Source: Desulfobacteraceae bacterium (GTDB lineage Bacteria > Desulfobacterota > Desulfobacteria > Desulfobacterales > BuS5). Taken from it: a stretch of 5,538 nt of DNA. The stretch covers positions 1 through 5,538 of the forward strand of contig DAOWMW010000105.1 in the NCBI GenBank assembly GCA_030642865.1. Reading direction: 5' to 3'. Of this stretch, positions 1 to 5,538 are shown one piece after another; position 1 is the first letter of the stretch; each line of letters starts with the position of its first letter. A program made the position numbers and the translations under genes. Below the pieces are notes generated by a model, which saw nothing but the letters and a program-made list of their open reading frames with translations, was not told the DNA's origin and searched no databases.

Positions 1-303
1 CCTTATTCTTGACCTGGCTTTTTTTAAATCGAGATTTCCCTTAACAGCACGCATTTCAATGCTGGACAGTTCCGGGTCGTTTAAAGTTTTCCACCAGGCT
101 GCCATTATTTCGGGGTTCGGGGAATCGTCATTTAAGCCCCCTTCAAGGGGCATATTCCAGTTGTTCTCTGTTTCAGGATCGACCTTGACATAATCGGGCC
201 CCACAGTCATACAGCCTGAGAAGTTTAGAAAAATAATGAGAAAAAAAGCTATAAGTGTTAGAGATGAATAATCTCTGGCGCCTCTTTGCCAATGATGATA
301 CAT
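1..303 (-). CDS. Outer-membrane efflux factor lipoprotein, NodT/OprM-like (N-terminal part, cut by window edge)
   Basis: The first 101 codons of the outer-membrane channel that completes the tripartite pump; the rest lies beyond position 1. Translation from the ATG at 303-301 gives a polar N-terminus with two Arg, a hydrophobic stretch (about residues 15-28) and a lipobox-like FSGC with Cys31. Lipidation there would anchor the protein in the outer membrane. After the Cys comes MTVGPDY, followed by a WW pair and NDPEL, then a helix with GNLDLKKARSRIR. This GPDY / WW..L.DPEL / N.DL..A..R pattern is the classical start of the NodT/OprM outer-membrane factor family. The start is uncertain: an in-frame ATG at 324-322 would add seven residues (MGPIKFK), and neither ATG has a good Shine-Dalgarno. 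It is the third gene of the efflux set, but 250 bp separate it from the pump gene. Family call firm; substrate unknown. Confidence 0.9.
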   Translation of the reverse strand, partial: MYHHWQRGARDYSSLTLIAFFLIIFLNFSGCMTVGPDYVKVDPETENNWNMPLEGGLNDDSPNPEIMAAWWKTLNDPELSSIEMRAVKGNLDLKKARSRIR

Positions 304-330
304 TTTAAATTTTATGGGTCCCATGGATTT

Positions 331-384
331 TTTTATTTCGTAATTTTATTTTATTTCGTAATTTTATTTTATTTCGTGATTTTA
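331..384. repeat. Three tandem copies of an 18-bp AT-rich unit
   Basis: The plus-strand unit TTTTATTTCGTAATTTTA occurs at 331-348 and 349-366 as exact copies, and at 367-384 with one change (TAA to TGA). It lies in the leader just upstream of the outer-membrane factor start. It is not coding on the minus strand, so the multiple-of-three period has no obvious protein meaning. It could be a slippage-prone spacer, a binding site for an AT-preferring protein, or neutral. Confidence 0.9.
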
Positions 385-445
385 AACTAAGGATCGTGAA
401 TTTTATAAATTACACATAATTACTTGTTCTTGTGCCCGTCTTCCG

Positions 446-521
446 TGTTGCATCAATGGCCAAAATTGCGTAGGGGCATCCCTTGTGGGTGCCCAAAATG
501 CTGATTCAGAGTATTGCAACA
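446..521. repeat. Hairpin-bearing intergenic element with short terminal inverted repeats (REP/MITE-like candidate)
   Basis: The outer ends are a perfect 7-bp inverted repeat, TGTTGCA (446-452) and TGCAACA (515-521). Inside is a GC-rich hairpin: GGGCATCC (474-481), loop CTTGT (482-486), GGGTGCCC (487-494). It has eight pairs with one G-T wobble on the plus strand, or one mismatch on the minus strand. The GC-rich core stands out from AT-rich surroundings. The core resembles palindromic GTAGGGGC...GCCC intergenic repeats that I recall from diverse bacterial genomes. That resemblance is from memory, and the 7-bp ends could be chance. It sits between the pump and channel genes, so it could also act as an mRNA-stabilising or attenuating hairpin. 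Confidence 0.5.
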
Positions 522-540
522 GGTATAATTTGAATAGTTA

Positions 541-553
541 CCATAATTTATGG
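541..553. other. Short palindrome directly after the pump stop codon
   Basis: CCATAA-T-TTATGG is a perfect 6-bp inverted repeat around one base, immediately downstream of the pump gene TAA (556-554 on the minus strand). It is AT-rich and no T-tract follows it in the direction of transcription, so it does not look like an intrinsic terminator. This fits read-through into the channel gene. Confidence 0.45.
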
Positions 554-3500
554 TTAACGCCGACTGGCACGCCAGGCAGCCCCTTTTTCGCGCAATGTCT
601 GAAAAACATAGTAAGATACCGGGATGAGAAAAATACCAATTAAAACCGATGCCAGCATGCCGAAAAATACTGTGGTTCCGATGTGCCTGCGACTGTTTGA
701 ACCTGCTCCGGTGGCTATTACCATTGGTGCCAGACCAAGCATAAAGGTAAAGGTTGTCATCAAAACCGGCCTGAAACGAATACGAGCTCCTTCCACAGCG
801 GCATCTGCCACGGACAAACCCTGTTTTCGTCTTTCCTGTGCAAATTCAACTATGAGAATGGCATTTTTACTGGCCAGACCCACCAGGAGTACCAGTCCAA
901 TTTGTGCATAAATACTGAGATTTAAGCCGGCCCACCATAAAGCGGCCAGTCCCCCCATAATTGCCACGGGAATCGAAAGAATAATAGATAATGGAATATT
1001 CCAGCTTTCATATTGTCCCACTAAAAAAAGATATGCAAAAAGGAGGGCAAGCCCGAATAAAGACAATATGTTACCCGTAGTTTTTTGGGTTTGAAAGGAT
1101 ACCCCTGACCAGTCATAGGAATATCCGTCAGGGAGGGTTTTCTCTGCAACCTGCTGCATTGCTTTAATAGCATCCTTGGAGCTGTACCCGGGAGCGGTAC
1201 CACCGGTAATCTGGGCACTGGTGAATTGATTATAGCGTGCTACAAATGCGGGAGTCAGAACAGTGGACAAAGTCACAAGGCTGGTCATGGGCACCATTTT
1301 ACCGTCTCTGCTTCGTACATAAAGCTGGTTGATATCCTCAATGGAATCCCTGTGTGATCTATCCGCCTGAACCTTGACCTGATAGACCTGACCCGCAAGG
1401 TTGAAATCGTTAACATATTTTGCGCCGAGTTGAGCCTGTAAAGTTGAAAGGACTTTGTCAGTTGATATTTTAAGAATTTCTGCCCTGGTCCGATCAAGGT
1501 CGACAAAAATTTGAGGTGTATTAGCTGTATATGTGCTGAAAACCCGTGTAAGAACAGGACTCTGGTTGGCAGCTGCGACCAGGGCTCTGGTTGCAGCTGC
1601 AATTTCCGAAGGTGTCTGGTCATTTATAGCCTGGAGACGAAAATCGAACCCCCCTACATAACCCAGACCATTTATAGGGGGCGGAGTAAATGCAAAACTT
1701 CTGGCAGAAGAGATCGAAGCAAGCTTTTTTTGTACCTGTGCCATGATGGCATTTAACTGCACGTCTGCACCGGTACGTTCTTCCCATGGTTCCAATATCC
1801 CGAGACCGAATCCCACATTGTCAGCATTTCCGCTGAGGAGGCTGAATCCACTAACGCCAAAGACATCCTCTATCCCTTTAATCGTTTTAAGTTCTTTTGT
1901 AATCTGCTGTAAAACTTCACAGGTACGGGGGAGGGAAGCTGATTCCGGGAGCTGAATACTCATGTAAAAAACGCCCTGATCCTCACTGGGGAGGAAGCTG
2001 GTGGGCCGATTAATAAATAGATAATATGTCATGCCAAGTATTCCGAGAATAATCACCAGAGCAAAAAATTTTCGTTTAATCAGCCATGCGGATCCTGCTA
2101 CGTATATGTTTTTGGAAGATTCCAGGGTTATGTTAAACCAGTTAAAGGGTCCTTTGCTGATATTTTCATGGGGCCTTAAAAGAACAGCACAAAGTGCGGG
2201 ACTTAAAGTCAGGGAGTTGATTGCGGAAATAATTACTGCAGTACATATGGTTACGGCAAATTGTTTGTAGAGTTCTCCTGTGATGCCGGGTAAAAATCCC
2301 ACCGGAATAAATATTGCCATGAGAACCAGAGTGGTGGTAATAATTGGCCCTGTAACCTGCTCCATGGCTATAACAGCGGCTTCTGGAGGGGGGAGGTTCC
2401 TTTTTTCCATAACCCGATAAACGTTTTCCACCACAACAATAGCGTCATCAACCACAAGGCCTACAGACATAACCAGTGCGAATAAAGAGATTGTATTGGC
2501 GCTGAAACCAAGGAGGAGCAATACCGCAAAGGTACCAATAAGGGAAACAGGAATTGTTAAAGTGGGAATTAATGTAGCTCTCCAGTTTTGCAGGAAAAGA
2601 TAAGTCATCCCAACCACCAGAAAAAAAGTAATAAACAGCGTTAATTTGATTTCATGAATGGCTGCTGAAACATATTCAGTGCTGTCAAAGACAATTTTAT
2701 ATTCCACATCTTTTGGCAGACTCGGGGAAATTTTGTTCAGTTCAGTACGAATCATCTCCATTGTATCCAGAGCATTGGCATCTGTTGCTCTATACACTCC
2801 AAAAGTTACAGAGGGAACACCATTTATGATTGATTCATGCCCGTAGGTCTTGGCCCCAAGTTCCACCCGGGCAATATCACGAATACGTACTAATTTACCC
2901 ATGGGACTTGCTCGGATAATGATGTTTTTAAAATCTTCGATGTCCTTAAGACGGCCGAGCGCCTGGAGGTTGTACTGATTTTGTTGATTAGCGGCAGCAG
3001 GGGCAGCTCCTATGGCGCCCACAGCCGCCTGAATGTTTTGCTGGCGAATGGCGGTGATTACATCATCGGCGGTGAGCCCGAAAGCTGTGAGACTGTCCGG
3101 ATTTAGCCAGATTCTCATACTGTATTCAAGTTCACCAAAAACAAAAATATCACTTACGCCCTTAAGTCGTACAAGGTCATCTTTTATATTTTTGCTGATA
3201 TAGTTGCTTAAGTAAAGCCTGTCACGGCTTCCCCCTGGAGAAAGAAAACTGATTGTTGCCAGCATATTTGGCGGCTGTTTTCGCACATCTATTCCCTGAC
3301 TGGTTACTTCTTCCGGTAATTTTGGTATGGCCAGGTGTACCCTGTTTTGTGTGTTTACCTGGGCCATATCCGGATCAGTCCCCACTTCAAACGTGACACT
3401 TAAGGTATACGTGCCATCATTGGAGCATAAAGAGGACATATAGAGCATGTCCTCAACACCGTTTATTTCAGCTTCAATCGGTGTTCCTACACTATCTGCC

Positions 3501-3673
3501 AGAATCTGAGCGCTGGCACCCGGGTAAAATGCTGTTATTACAATTTCCGGGGGGGTGATTTGTGGATATTGGGCAACCGGAATATTAAACATGGCAATAA
3601 GCCCTGCCAGAGTGATGAGAATGGAGATGACCACAGCCAGACGGGGGCGTTTAATAAAAATTCGTGAAAACAT
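554..3673 (-). CDS. HAE1-family RND multidrug efflux pump, inner-membrane transporter (AcrB/MexF-like)
   Basis: Inner-membrane proton/drug antiporter of the tripartite pump. It is 1039 residues long, typical for AcrB homologues. The N-terminus MFSRIFIKRP leads into TM1 (about 11-30) and the conserved PVAQYPQITPPEI and YPGAS motifs. A first periplasmic loop (about 31-340) contains GTDPDMAQV and the docking-type stretch DYSMRIWL-like YSMRIWLNP (185-193). TM2-TM6 span about 342-498, TM7 about 536-554, a second periplasmic loop about 555-865, and TM8-TM12 about 868-1024. The proton relay is complete: Asp409-Asp410 in GLVVDDAI (TM4), Lys936 in GLASKNAILIVEF (TM10), and Arg966 and Thr973 in RIRFRPVLMT (TM11). 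PPPINGLGYVGGFDF (664-678) recalls the MexF/OqxB branch, from memory. The start lies 11 bp after the adaptor stop, with AGGAGA upstream, so co-transcription and coupling are likely. No frame damage. HAE1 rather than heavy-metal (HME) type is well supported; the substrate is unknown. Confidence 0.97.
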   Translation of the reverse strand: MFSRIFIKRPRLAVVISILITLAGLIAMFNIPVAQYPQITPPEIVITAFYPGASAQILADSVGTPIEAEINGVEDMLYMSSLCSNDGTYTLSVTFEVGTDPDMAQVNTQNRVHLAIPKLPEEVTSQGIDVRKQPPNMLATISFLSPGGSRDRLYLSNYISKNIKDDLVRLKGVSDIFVFGELEYSMRIWLNPDSLTAFGLTADDVITAIRQQNIQAAVGAIGAAPAAANQQNQYNLQALGRLKDIEDFKNIIIRASPMGKLVRIRDIARVELGAKTYGHESIINGVPSVTFGVYRATDANALDTMEMIRTELNKISPSLPKDVEYKIVFDSTEYVSAAIHEIKLTLFITFFLVVGMTYLFLQNWRATLIPTLTIPVSLIGTFAVLLLLGFSANTISLFALVMSVGLVVDDAIVVVENVYRVMEKRNLPPPEAAVIAMEQVTGPIITTTLVLMAIFIPVGFLPGITGELYKQFAVTICTAVIISAINSLTLSPALCAVLLRPHENISKGPFNWFNITLESSKNIYVAGSAWLIKRKFFALVIILGILGMTYYLFINRPTSFLPSEDQGVFYMSIQLPESASLPRTCEVLQQITKELKTIKGIEDVFGVSGFSLLSGNADNVGFGLGILEPWEERTGADVQLNAIMAQVQKKLASISSARSFAFTPPPINGLGYVGGFDFRLQAINDQTPSEIAAATRALVAAANQSPVLTRVFSTYTANTPQIFVDLDRTRAEILKISTDKVLSTLQAQLGAKYVNDFNLAGQVYQVKVQADRSHRDSIEDINQLYVRSRDGKMVPMTSLVTLSTVLTPAFVARYNQFTSAQITGGTAPGYSSKDAIKAMQQVAEKTLPDGYSYDWSGVSFQTQKTTGNILSLFGLALLFAYLFLVGQYESWNIPLSIILSIPVAIMGGLAALWWAGLNLSIYAQIGLVLLVGLASKNAILIVEFAQERRKQGLSVADAAVEGARIRFRPVLMTTFTFMLGLAPMVIATGAGSNSRRHIGTTVFFGMLASVLIGIFLIPVSYYVFQTLREKGAAWRASRR

Positions 3674-3684
3674 AATATATGGTT

Positions 3685-4908
3685 CTATCTCCTGGTATCT
3701 GCCTCTGAACCGGTGGCTGCTACAATCTGGCCGGGGCGAACTTTTTGCAATCCCTGAATAATAACCTTTTCCCCCTTTGTTAATCCTGATTCAACGGCTA
3801 TTTTAGTACCAGCAACAATTCCAGTGGTAATACGGCGTAACATTGCCTGCTTTTTTTTATTTACAACAAATATATATTGTCCTTTTTCATCTTCCTGCAG
3901 GGCTGATAAAGGAATCATGGGTGAAAATTTGTCATTTTCTTTTTCGAGCAGAATAGTAACATATTGCCCTGGCAGCAAAAGGCCATCAGGATTTTTAAAT
4001 ACAGCCCGTACCGAAATAGTTCCGGTTCCAGGGTCGACTACATTATCAAGAAAATCAATAATCCCTGTTGCTTTAAAAATTTCACCGCCGGGCATTCTGA
4101 TACGGTGCTTTAATGTGTGGAGGTCAGGGTTATTTTTCGGGAGTAATGAGTCTTTGAGAGCCATTTTAACTGTATCAATATCCTTTTCGCTGATGAAGTA
4201 TACCACCCGCACAGGGTCTGTTTGAACAATTCTGGATAAAGGGGGTGAAGCTGTGTCAAGTAAATTCCCTTTAGTAAAAGCGGTTCGTCCTATACGCCCA
4301 CTTATGGGGGCTTTAATCCTGGTATACTGCAGGTCAAGCAGGGACAGCCTAAGTCTGGCTTCGGCCTCCTCCTGCCTGGTTCTGGTGAGGAGTTCTTCTG
4401 CCACTGCATTATCAATATCTGTTTCCGGCACTCCGCCGGGCAGAACAACTGTAATACGCTGTAAATATAATTCCGCTCTGTCGTGGGCAGCTTTGGCATT
4501 TGCCACAGATGCTTTGGCAGCATCAACCCTGGCCTGGTAGGGTGCCTGCTCAAGAATATAAAGAAGATCTCCGGCGCAGACCCTGGACCCTTCCTTAAAA
4601 TTAACTTTTTCCAAAAAACCTTTTACCCGGGCGCGCAGGTTAACTGACTGAACCGCCTCCACATGCCCCACATATTCCGCAGGGGAGCTGATATTTTGCA
4701 TTGCAACTGTTTCAACTGTTACCAGGGGAGGCTCTTCCCCTTTTTTTTCAAGGGCCTGTATTATATCAGGAAAAAAAAATATGGATAAAAGTAAACCTGT
4801 GAGTATGCCAATACGAACTTTTTTTTTATGCGGCCGACCTTGTCCCGCACAAAGAAATCTGTTATTCCTTATTGTCCGGGTATAAACTAAAAAATTTTTA
4901 GTCTTCAT
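3685..4908 (-). CDS. Periplasmic adaptor of RND efflux pump (membrane fusion protein, AcrA/MexE-like)
   Basis: Links the RND pump to the outer-membrane channel. It has 407 residues, normal for the family. The N-terminus is a long basic region (1-33, ending HKKKVR), a hydrophobic segment (about 34-50) and a polar stretch. There is no lipobox at the end of that segment, so it is probably held by an uncleaved anchor or released by signal peptidase. The first lipoyl half (about 85-120) carries VNLRARVKGFLEKV and FKEGSRVCAGDLLY. The alpha-hairpin (about 122-195) contains VPETDIDNAVAEE. The second lipoyl half (about 196-228) carries YTRIKAPISGRIGRT. The beta-barrel follows with VVYFISEKDI (235-244) and DPGTGTISVRAVFKNP (292-307), and GLLLPGQYV at 309-317. 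The membrane-proximal domain completes the C-terminus. The ATG at 4908 is chosen because AAGGGA precedes it; the spacing is short (3-4 nt). It is the first gene of the efflux set, 11 bp before the pump. Confidence 0.95.
   Translation of the reverse strand: MKTKNFLVYTRTIRNNRFLCAGQGRPHKKKVRIGILTGLLLSIFFFPDIIQALEKKGEEPPLVTVETVAMQNISSPAEYVGHVEAVQSVNLRARVKGFLEKVNFKEGSRVCAGDLLYILEQAPYQARVDAAKASVANAKAAHDRAELYLQRITVVLPGGVPETDIDNAVAEELLTRTRQEEAEARLRLSLLDLQYTRIKAPISGRIGRTAFTKGNLLDTASPPLSRIVQTDPVRVVYFISEKDIDTVKMALKDSLLPKNNPDLHTLKHRIRMPGGEIFKATGIIDFLDNVVDPGTGTISVRAVFKNPDGLLLPGQYVTILLEKENDKFSPMIPLSALQEDEKGQYIFVVNKKKQAMLRRITTGIVAGTKIAVESGLTKGEKVIIQGLQKVRPGQIVAATGSEADTRR
3688..3693 (-). promoter_or_regulatory. 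Ribosome binding site of the pump gene, inside the end of the adaptor gene
   Basis: AGGAGA forms the last two codons (Arg-Arg) of the adaptor gene, directly before its TAG. It lies 14 nt upstream of the pump ATG at 3673-3671, which is longer than ideal. The overlap with the adaptor's last codons suggests translational coupling. No better in-frame start lies closer, and the N-terminus MFSRIFIKRP matches the family. Confidence 0.6.
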
Positions 4909-4911
4909 TGT

Positions 4912-4917
4912 TCCCTT
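4912..4917 (-). promoter_or_regulatory. Shine-Dalgarno of the adaptor gene
   Basis: AAGGGA lies 3 nt before the ATG at 4908-4906. The short spacing makes it imperfect, but it is the only purine-rich site near a start codon in this frame. It supports the long N-terminal version of the adaptor. Confidence 0.5.
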
Positions 4918-4924
4918 ATTTCAA

Positions 4925-4944
4925 ATAGATGACTCTAAATCTAT
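4925..4944. other. Inverted repeat ATAGAT...ATCTAT in the adaptor leader
   Basis: ATAGAT (4925-4930) and ATCTAT (4939-4944) are perfect inverted 6-mers around an 8-bp spacer, upstream of the adaptor ribosome binding site. The same hexamer pair forms the palindrome at 5010-5019. It could be a weak mRNA hairpin or a second half-site pair for a dimeric regulator; being AT-rich, it could also be chance. Confidence 0.4.
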
Positions 4945-4999
4945 GAATTTTTCAATAATTAATTTTAGAAGGATCGGAAAGGAATACGCCGGCAGTGTA

Positions 5000-5026
5000 A
5001 AAATAAAATATCTATAGATGTGTCAA
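5000..5026 (-). promoter_or_regulatory. Candidate sigma-70-type promoter of the efflux operon
   Basis: On the minus strand a perfect TTGACA (5026-5021) is followed after 15 bp by TATTTT (5005-5000), or after 17 bp by TTTTTA (5003-4998). The -35 is ideal and the -10 weak, as is common for regulated promoters. Transcription would start roughly 80-90 bp before the adaptor ATG. It is the best promoter I can find in the 244-bp spacer between the upstream small ORF and the adaptor gene. Confidence 0.45.
5010..5019. promoter_or_regulatory. Perfect 10-bp palindrome between the -35 and -10 (candidate operator)
   Basis: ATCTATAGAT is fully self-complementary and starts one base inside the candidate -35, in the promoter spacer. 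A repressor bound here would block RNA polymerase, as TetR-family proteins do at many RND operons. No regulator gene is visible in the window, so the role is inferred from position and symmetry only. Confidence 0.35.
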
Positions 5027-5093
5027 ATAATTACCAAAGTTGGCACAGGACCATAGTGGGGAAGGTGTATTGTAATACTCCAACGATAGATAA

Positions 5094-5117
5094 TGCCATA
5101 AAATTATTTATGCGGCA
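5094..5117 (-). terminator. Weak hairpin downstream of the upstream ORF (possible terminator)
   Basis: On the minus strand TGCC-gc-ATAAA-TAAT-TTTAT-GGCA forms a nine-pair stem with a two-base bulge, about 35 bp after the small ORF's stop. No strong U-tract follows (TTATCTATC), so intrinsic termination is doubtful. A second imperfect stem with arms CCCTT and AAGGG lies at 5130-5152, next to the stop codon, also without a T-tract. Confidence 0.25.
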
Positions 5118-5152
5118 ATTTATATTTATCCCTTGTACAAAATTTATAAGGG

Positions 5153-5323
5153 CTATAAATAATCTTCTTCCTCCAAAAGCTGTTCATTCATTTTTTTGCT
5201 GGCCATTTGTGCGATTAAATCAACAGCCTCGGGATTAGTCAAGTAATTTTTAAGGGCTTCGTTGTAGGGGTGCCCCATAATGGGATGGGCTTCCATTCTG
5301 TCAGGATTAACCATCCATAGCAT
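5153..5323 (-). CDS. Small unrecognised ORF (56 aa), in frame with the upstream ORF across a TAG
   Basis: From the ATG at 5323-5321 the frame reads MLWMVNPDRM, then MGHPYNEALKNYLTNPEA, and ends with an acidic helix-like tail (EQLLEEEDYL) and TAG. I do not recognise the family. It is soluble-looking and rich in Met, Asn and Glu, with no signal peptide or membrane segment. No Shine-Dalgarno precedes any of its first Met codons. It lies in the same frame as the ORF that stops at 5332-5330, only two codons (Thr-Ile) away. It may therefore be the C-terminal part of that protein, separated by a nonsense codon, rather than an independent gene. Codon choice looks like that of the neighbouring genes. 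It ends 244 bp before the efflux operon. Confidence 0.45.
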   Translation of the reverse strand: MLWMVNPDRMEAHPIMGHPYNEALKNYLTNPEAVDLIAQMASKKMNEQLLEEEDYL

Positions 5324-5329
5324 AATTGT

Positions 5330-5538
5330 CTATTCATTCATGGGAAAATACCAGTCAGTTTTTTCAAACAAAAAGTGAAGTACTTCTGTTTCACTTATTG
5401 GCGGAAAAGCAAGAACGTAATCTTTTTTACCCCCTGCAAAACACTTCATGGCGGCCAGATCCCTGCATCCGTCAAGAGCCTCCTCGATTTTCTCCTTGAT
5501 TGAAATAATAATCTGGTGTTTTCCTTTTACCCCGTAAA
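5330..5538 (-). CDS. C-terminal fragment of an unrecognised protein (cut by window edge)
   Basis: An open frame enters from the right edge (first whole codon 5536-5534) and gives 68 residues before TAG. It has a charged helix-like stretch (ISIKEKIEEALDGCRDLAAM), then CFAGGKKDYVLAFPP and a C-terminus with EVLHFLFEKTDWYFPMNE. No signal, membrane segment or family motif is recognisable. It looks coding, with mixed hydrophobic and charged spacing and an uninterrupted frame, but the start is outside the window. The same frame continues past the TAG for 58 more codons (to 5156, before the TAG at 5155-5153), so the stop may be a mutation or may be read through. A link to efflux is not evident. Confidence 0.5.
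   Translation of the reverse strand, partial: YGVKGKHQIIISIKEKIEEALDGCRDLAAMKCFAGGKKDYVLAFPPISETEVLHFLFEKTDWYFPMNE

Noticed and set aside
389..396. AAGGATCG shared between the channel leader and the adaptor leader (4968-4975)
   Set aside because: Eight bases without symmetry or similar spacing to a start codon can occur by chance.
521..530. Plus-strand TATAAT that could be a -10 box
   Set aside because: There is no matching -35 at proper distance and no plus-strand gene downstream; it would run antisense into the pump gene.
564..575. CTGGC-AC-GCCAG palindrome near the pump gene end, considered as a terminator
   Set aside because: It lies within the last codons, has a two-base loop and no following T-tract on the minus strand.
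3824..4540. Plus-strand open frames of 133 and 95 codons inside the adaptor gene
   Set aside because: They are antisense shadows of a well-supported gene, with low-complexity Ser/Leu-rich translations and no family signal.
5020..5238. 72-aa plus-strand open frame upstream of the efflux operon
   Set aside because: It is antisense to the candidate promoter and the 56-aa ORF, has no ribosome site, and its translation shows no recognisable domain. The minus-strand reading explains the right half better.
5265..5280. GTAGGGGTGCCCC stretch resembling the hairpin core at 471-494
   Set aside because: It lies inside the small ORF as codons for GHPYN, lacks the second arm and the flanking ends, and is most likely coincidence.

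Overview
The window carries most of a tripartite RND (resistance-nodulation-division) efflux operon of a Gram-negative bacterium, read entirely from the minus strand. In transcription order (right to left) it holds the 3' end of an unrecognised gene interrupted by an in-frame TAG (5538-5153), an AT-rich intergenic region with a candidate promoter and palindromes (5152-4909), a periplasmic membrane-fusion (adaptor) protein (4908-3685), an HAE1/AcrB-type inner-membrane pump (3673-554), a 250-bp intergenic region with an 18-bp tandem repeat and a hairpin element (553-304), and the N-terminal 101 codons of an outer-membrane factor lipoprotein that runs off the left edge (303-1).

The three efflux products would form one envelope-spanning machine. 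The RND trimer takes substrate from the periplasm or outer leaflet using the proton gradient, the adaptor bridges it to the outer membrane, and the NodT/OprM-like channel expels the substrate. The proton-relay residues of the pump (Asp409, Asp410, Lys936, Arg966, Thr973) are intact and all reading frames are open, so the system looks functional. The substrate cannot be read from sequence. The pump resembles the MexF/OqxB side of the HAE1 family by memory of conserved motifs only. No TetR-, LysR- or MarR-type regulator gene is visible.

Moderate GC with AT-rich spacers, the protein style and a GGGCACCC...GGATGCCC hairpin repeat suggest a delta-proteobacterial (Desulfobacterota-like) host. This is inference, not proof; an outer membrane is the only firm conclusion.

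I do not see a novel biological system here: the core is an ordinary RND operon. The parts worth a second look are the in-frame TAG in the unrecognised upstream gene, the non-coding elements in the two spacers, and a cluster of homopolymer runs at the start of the adaptor gene.
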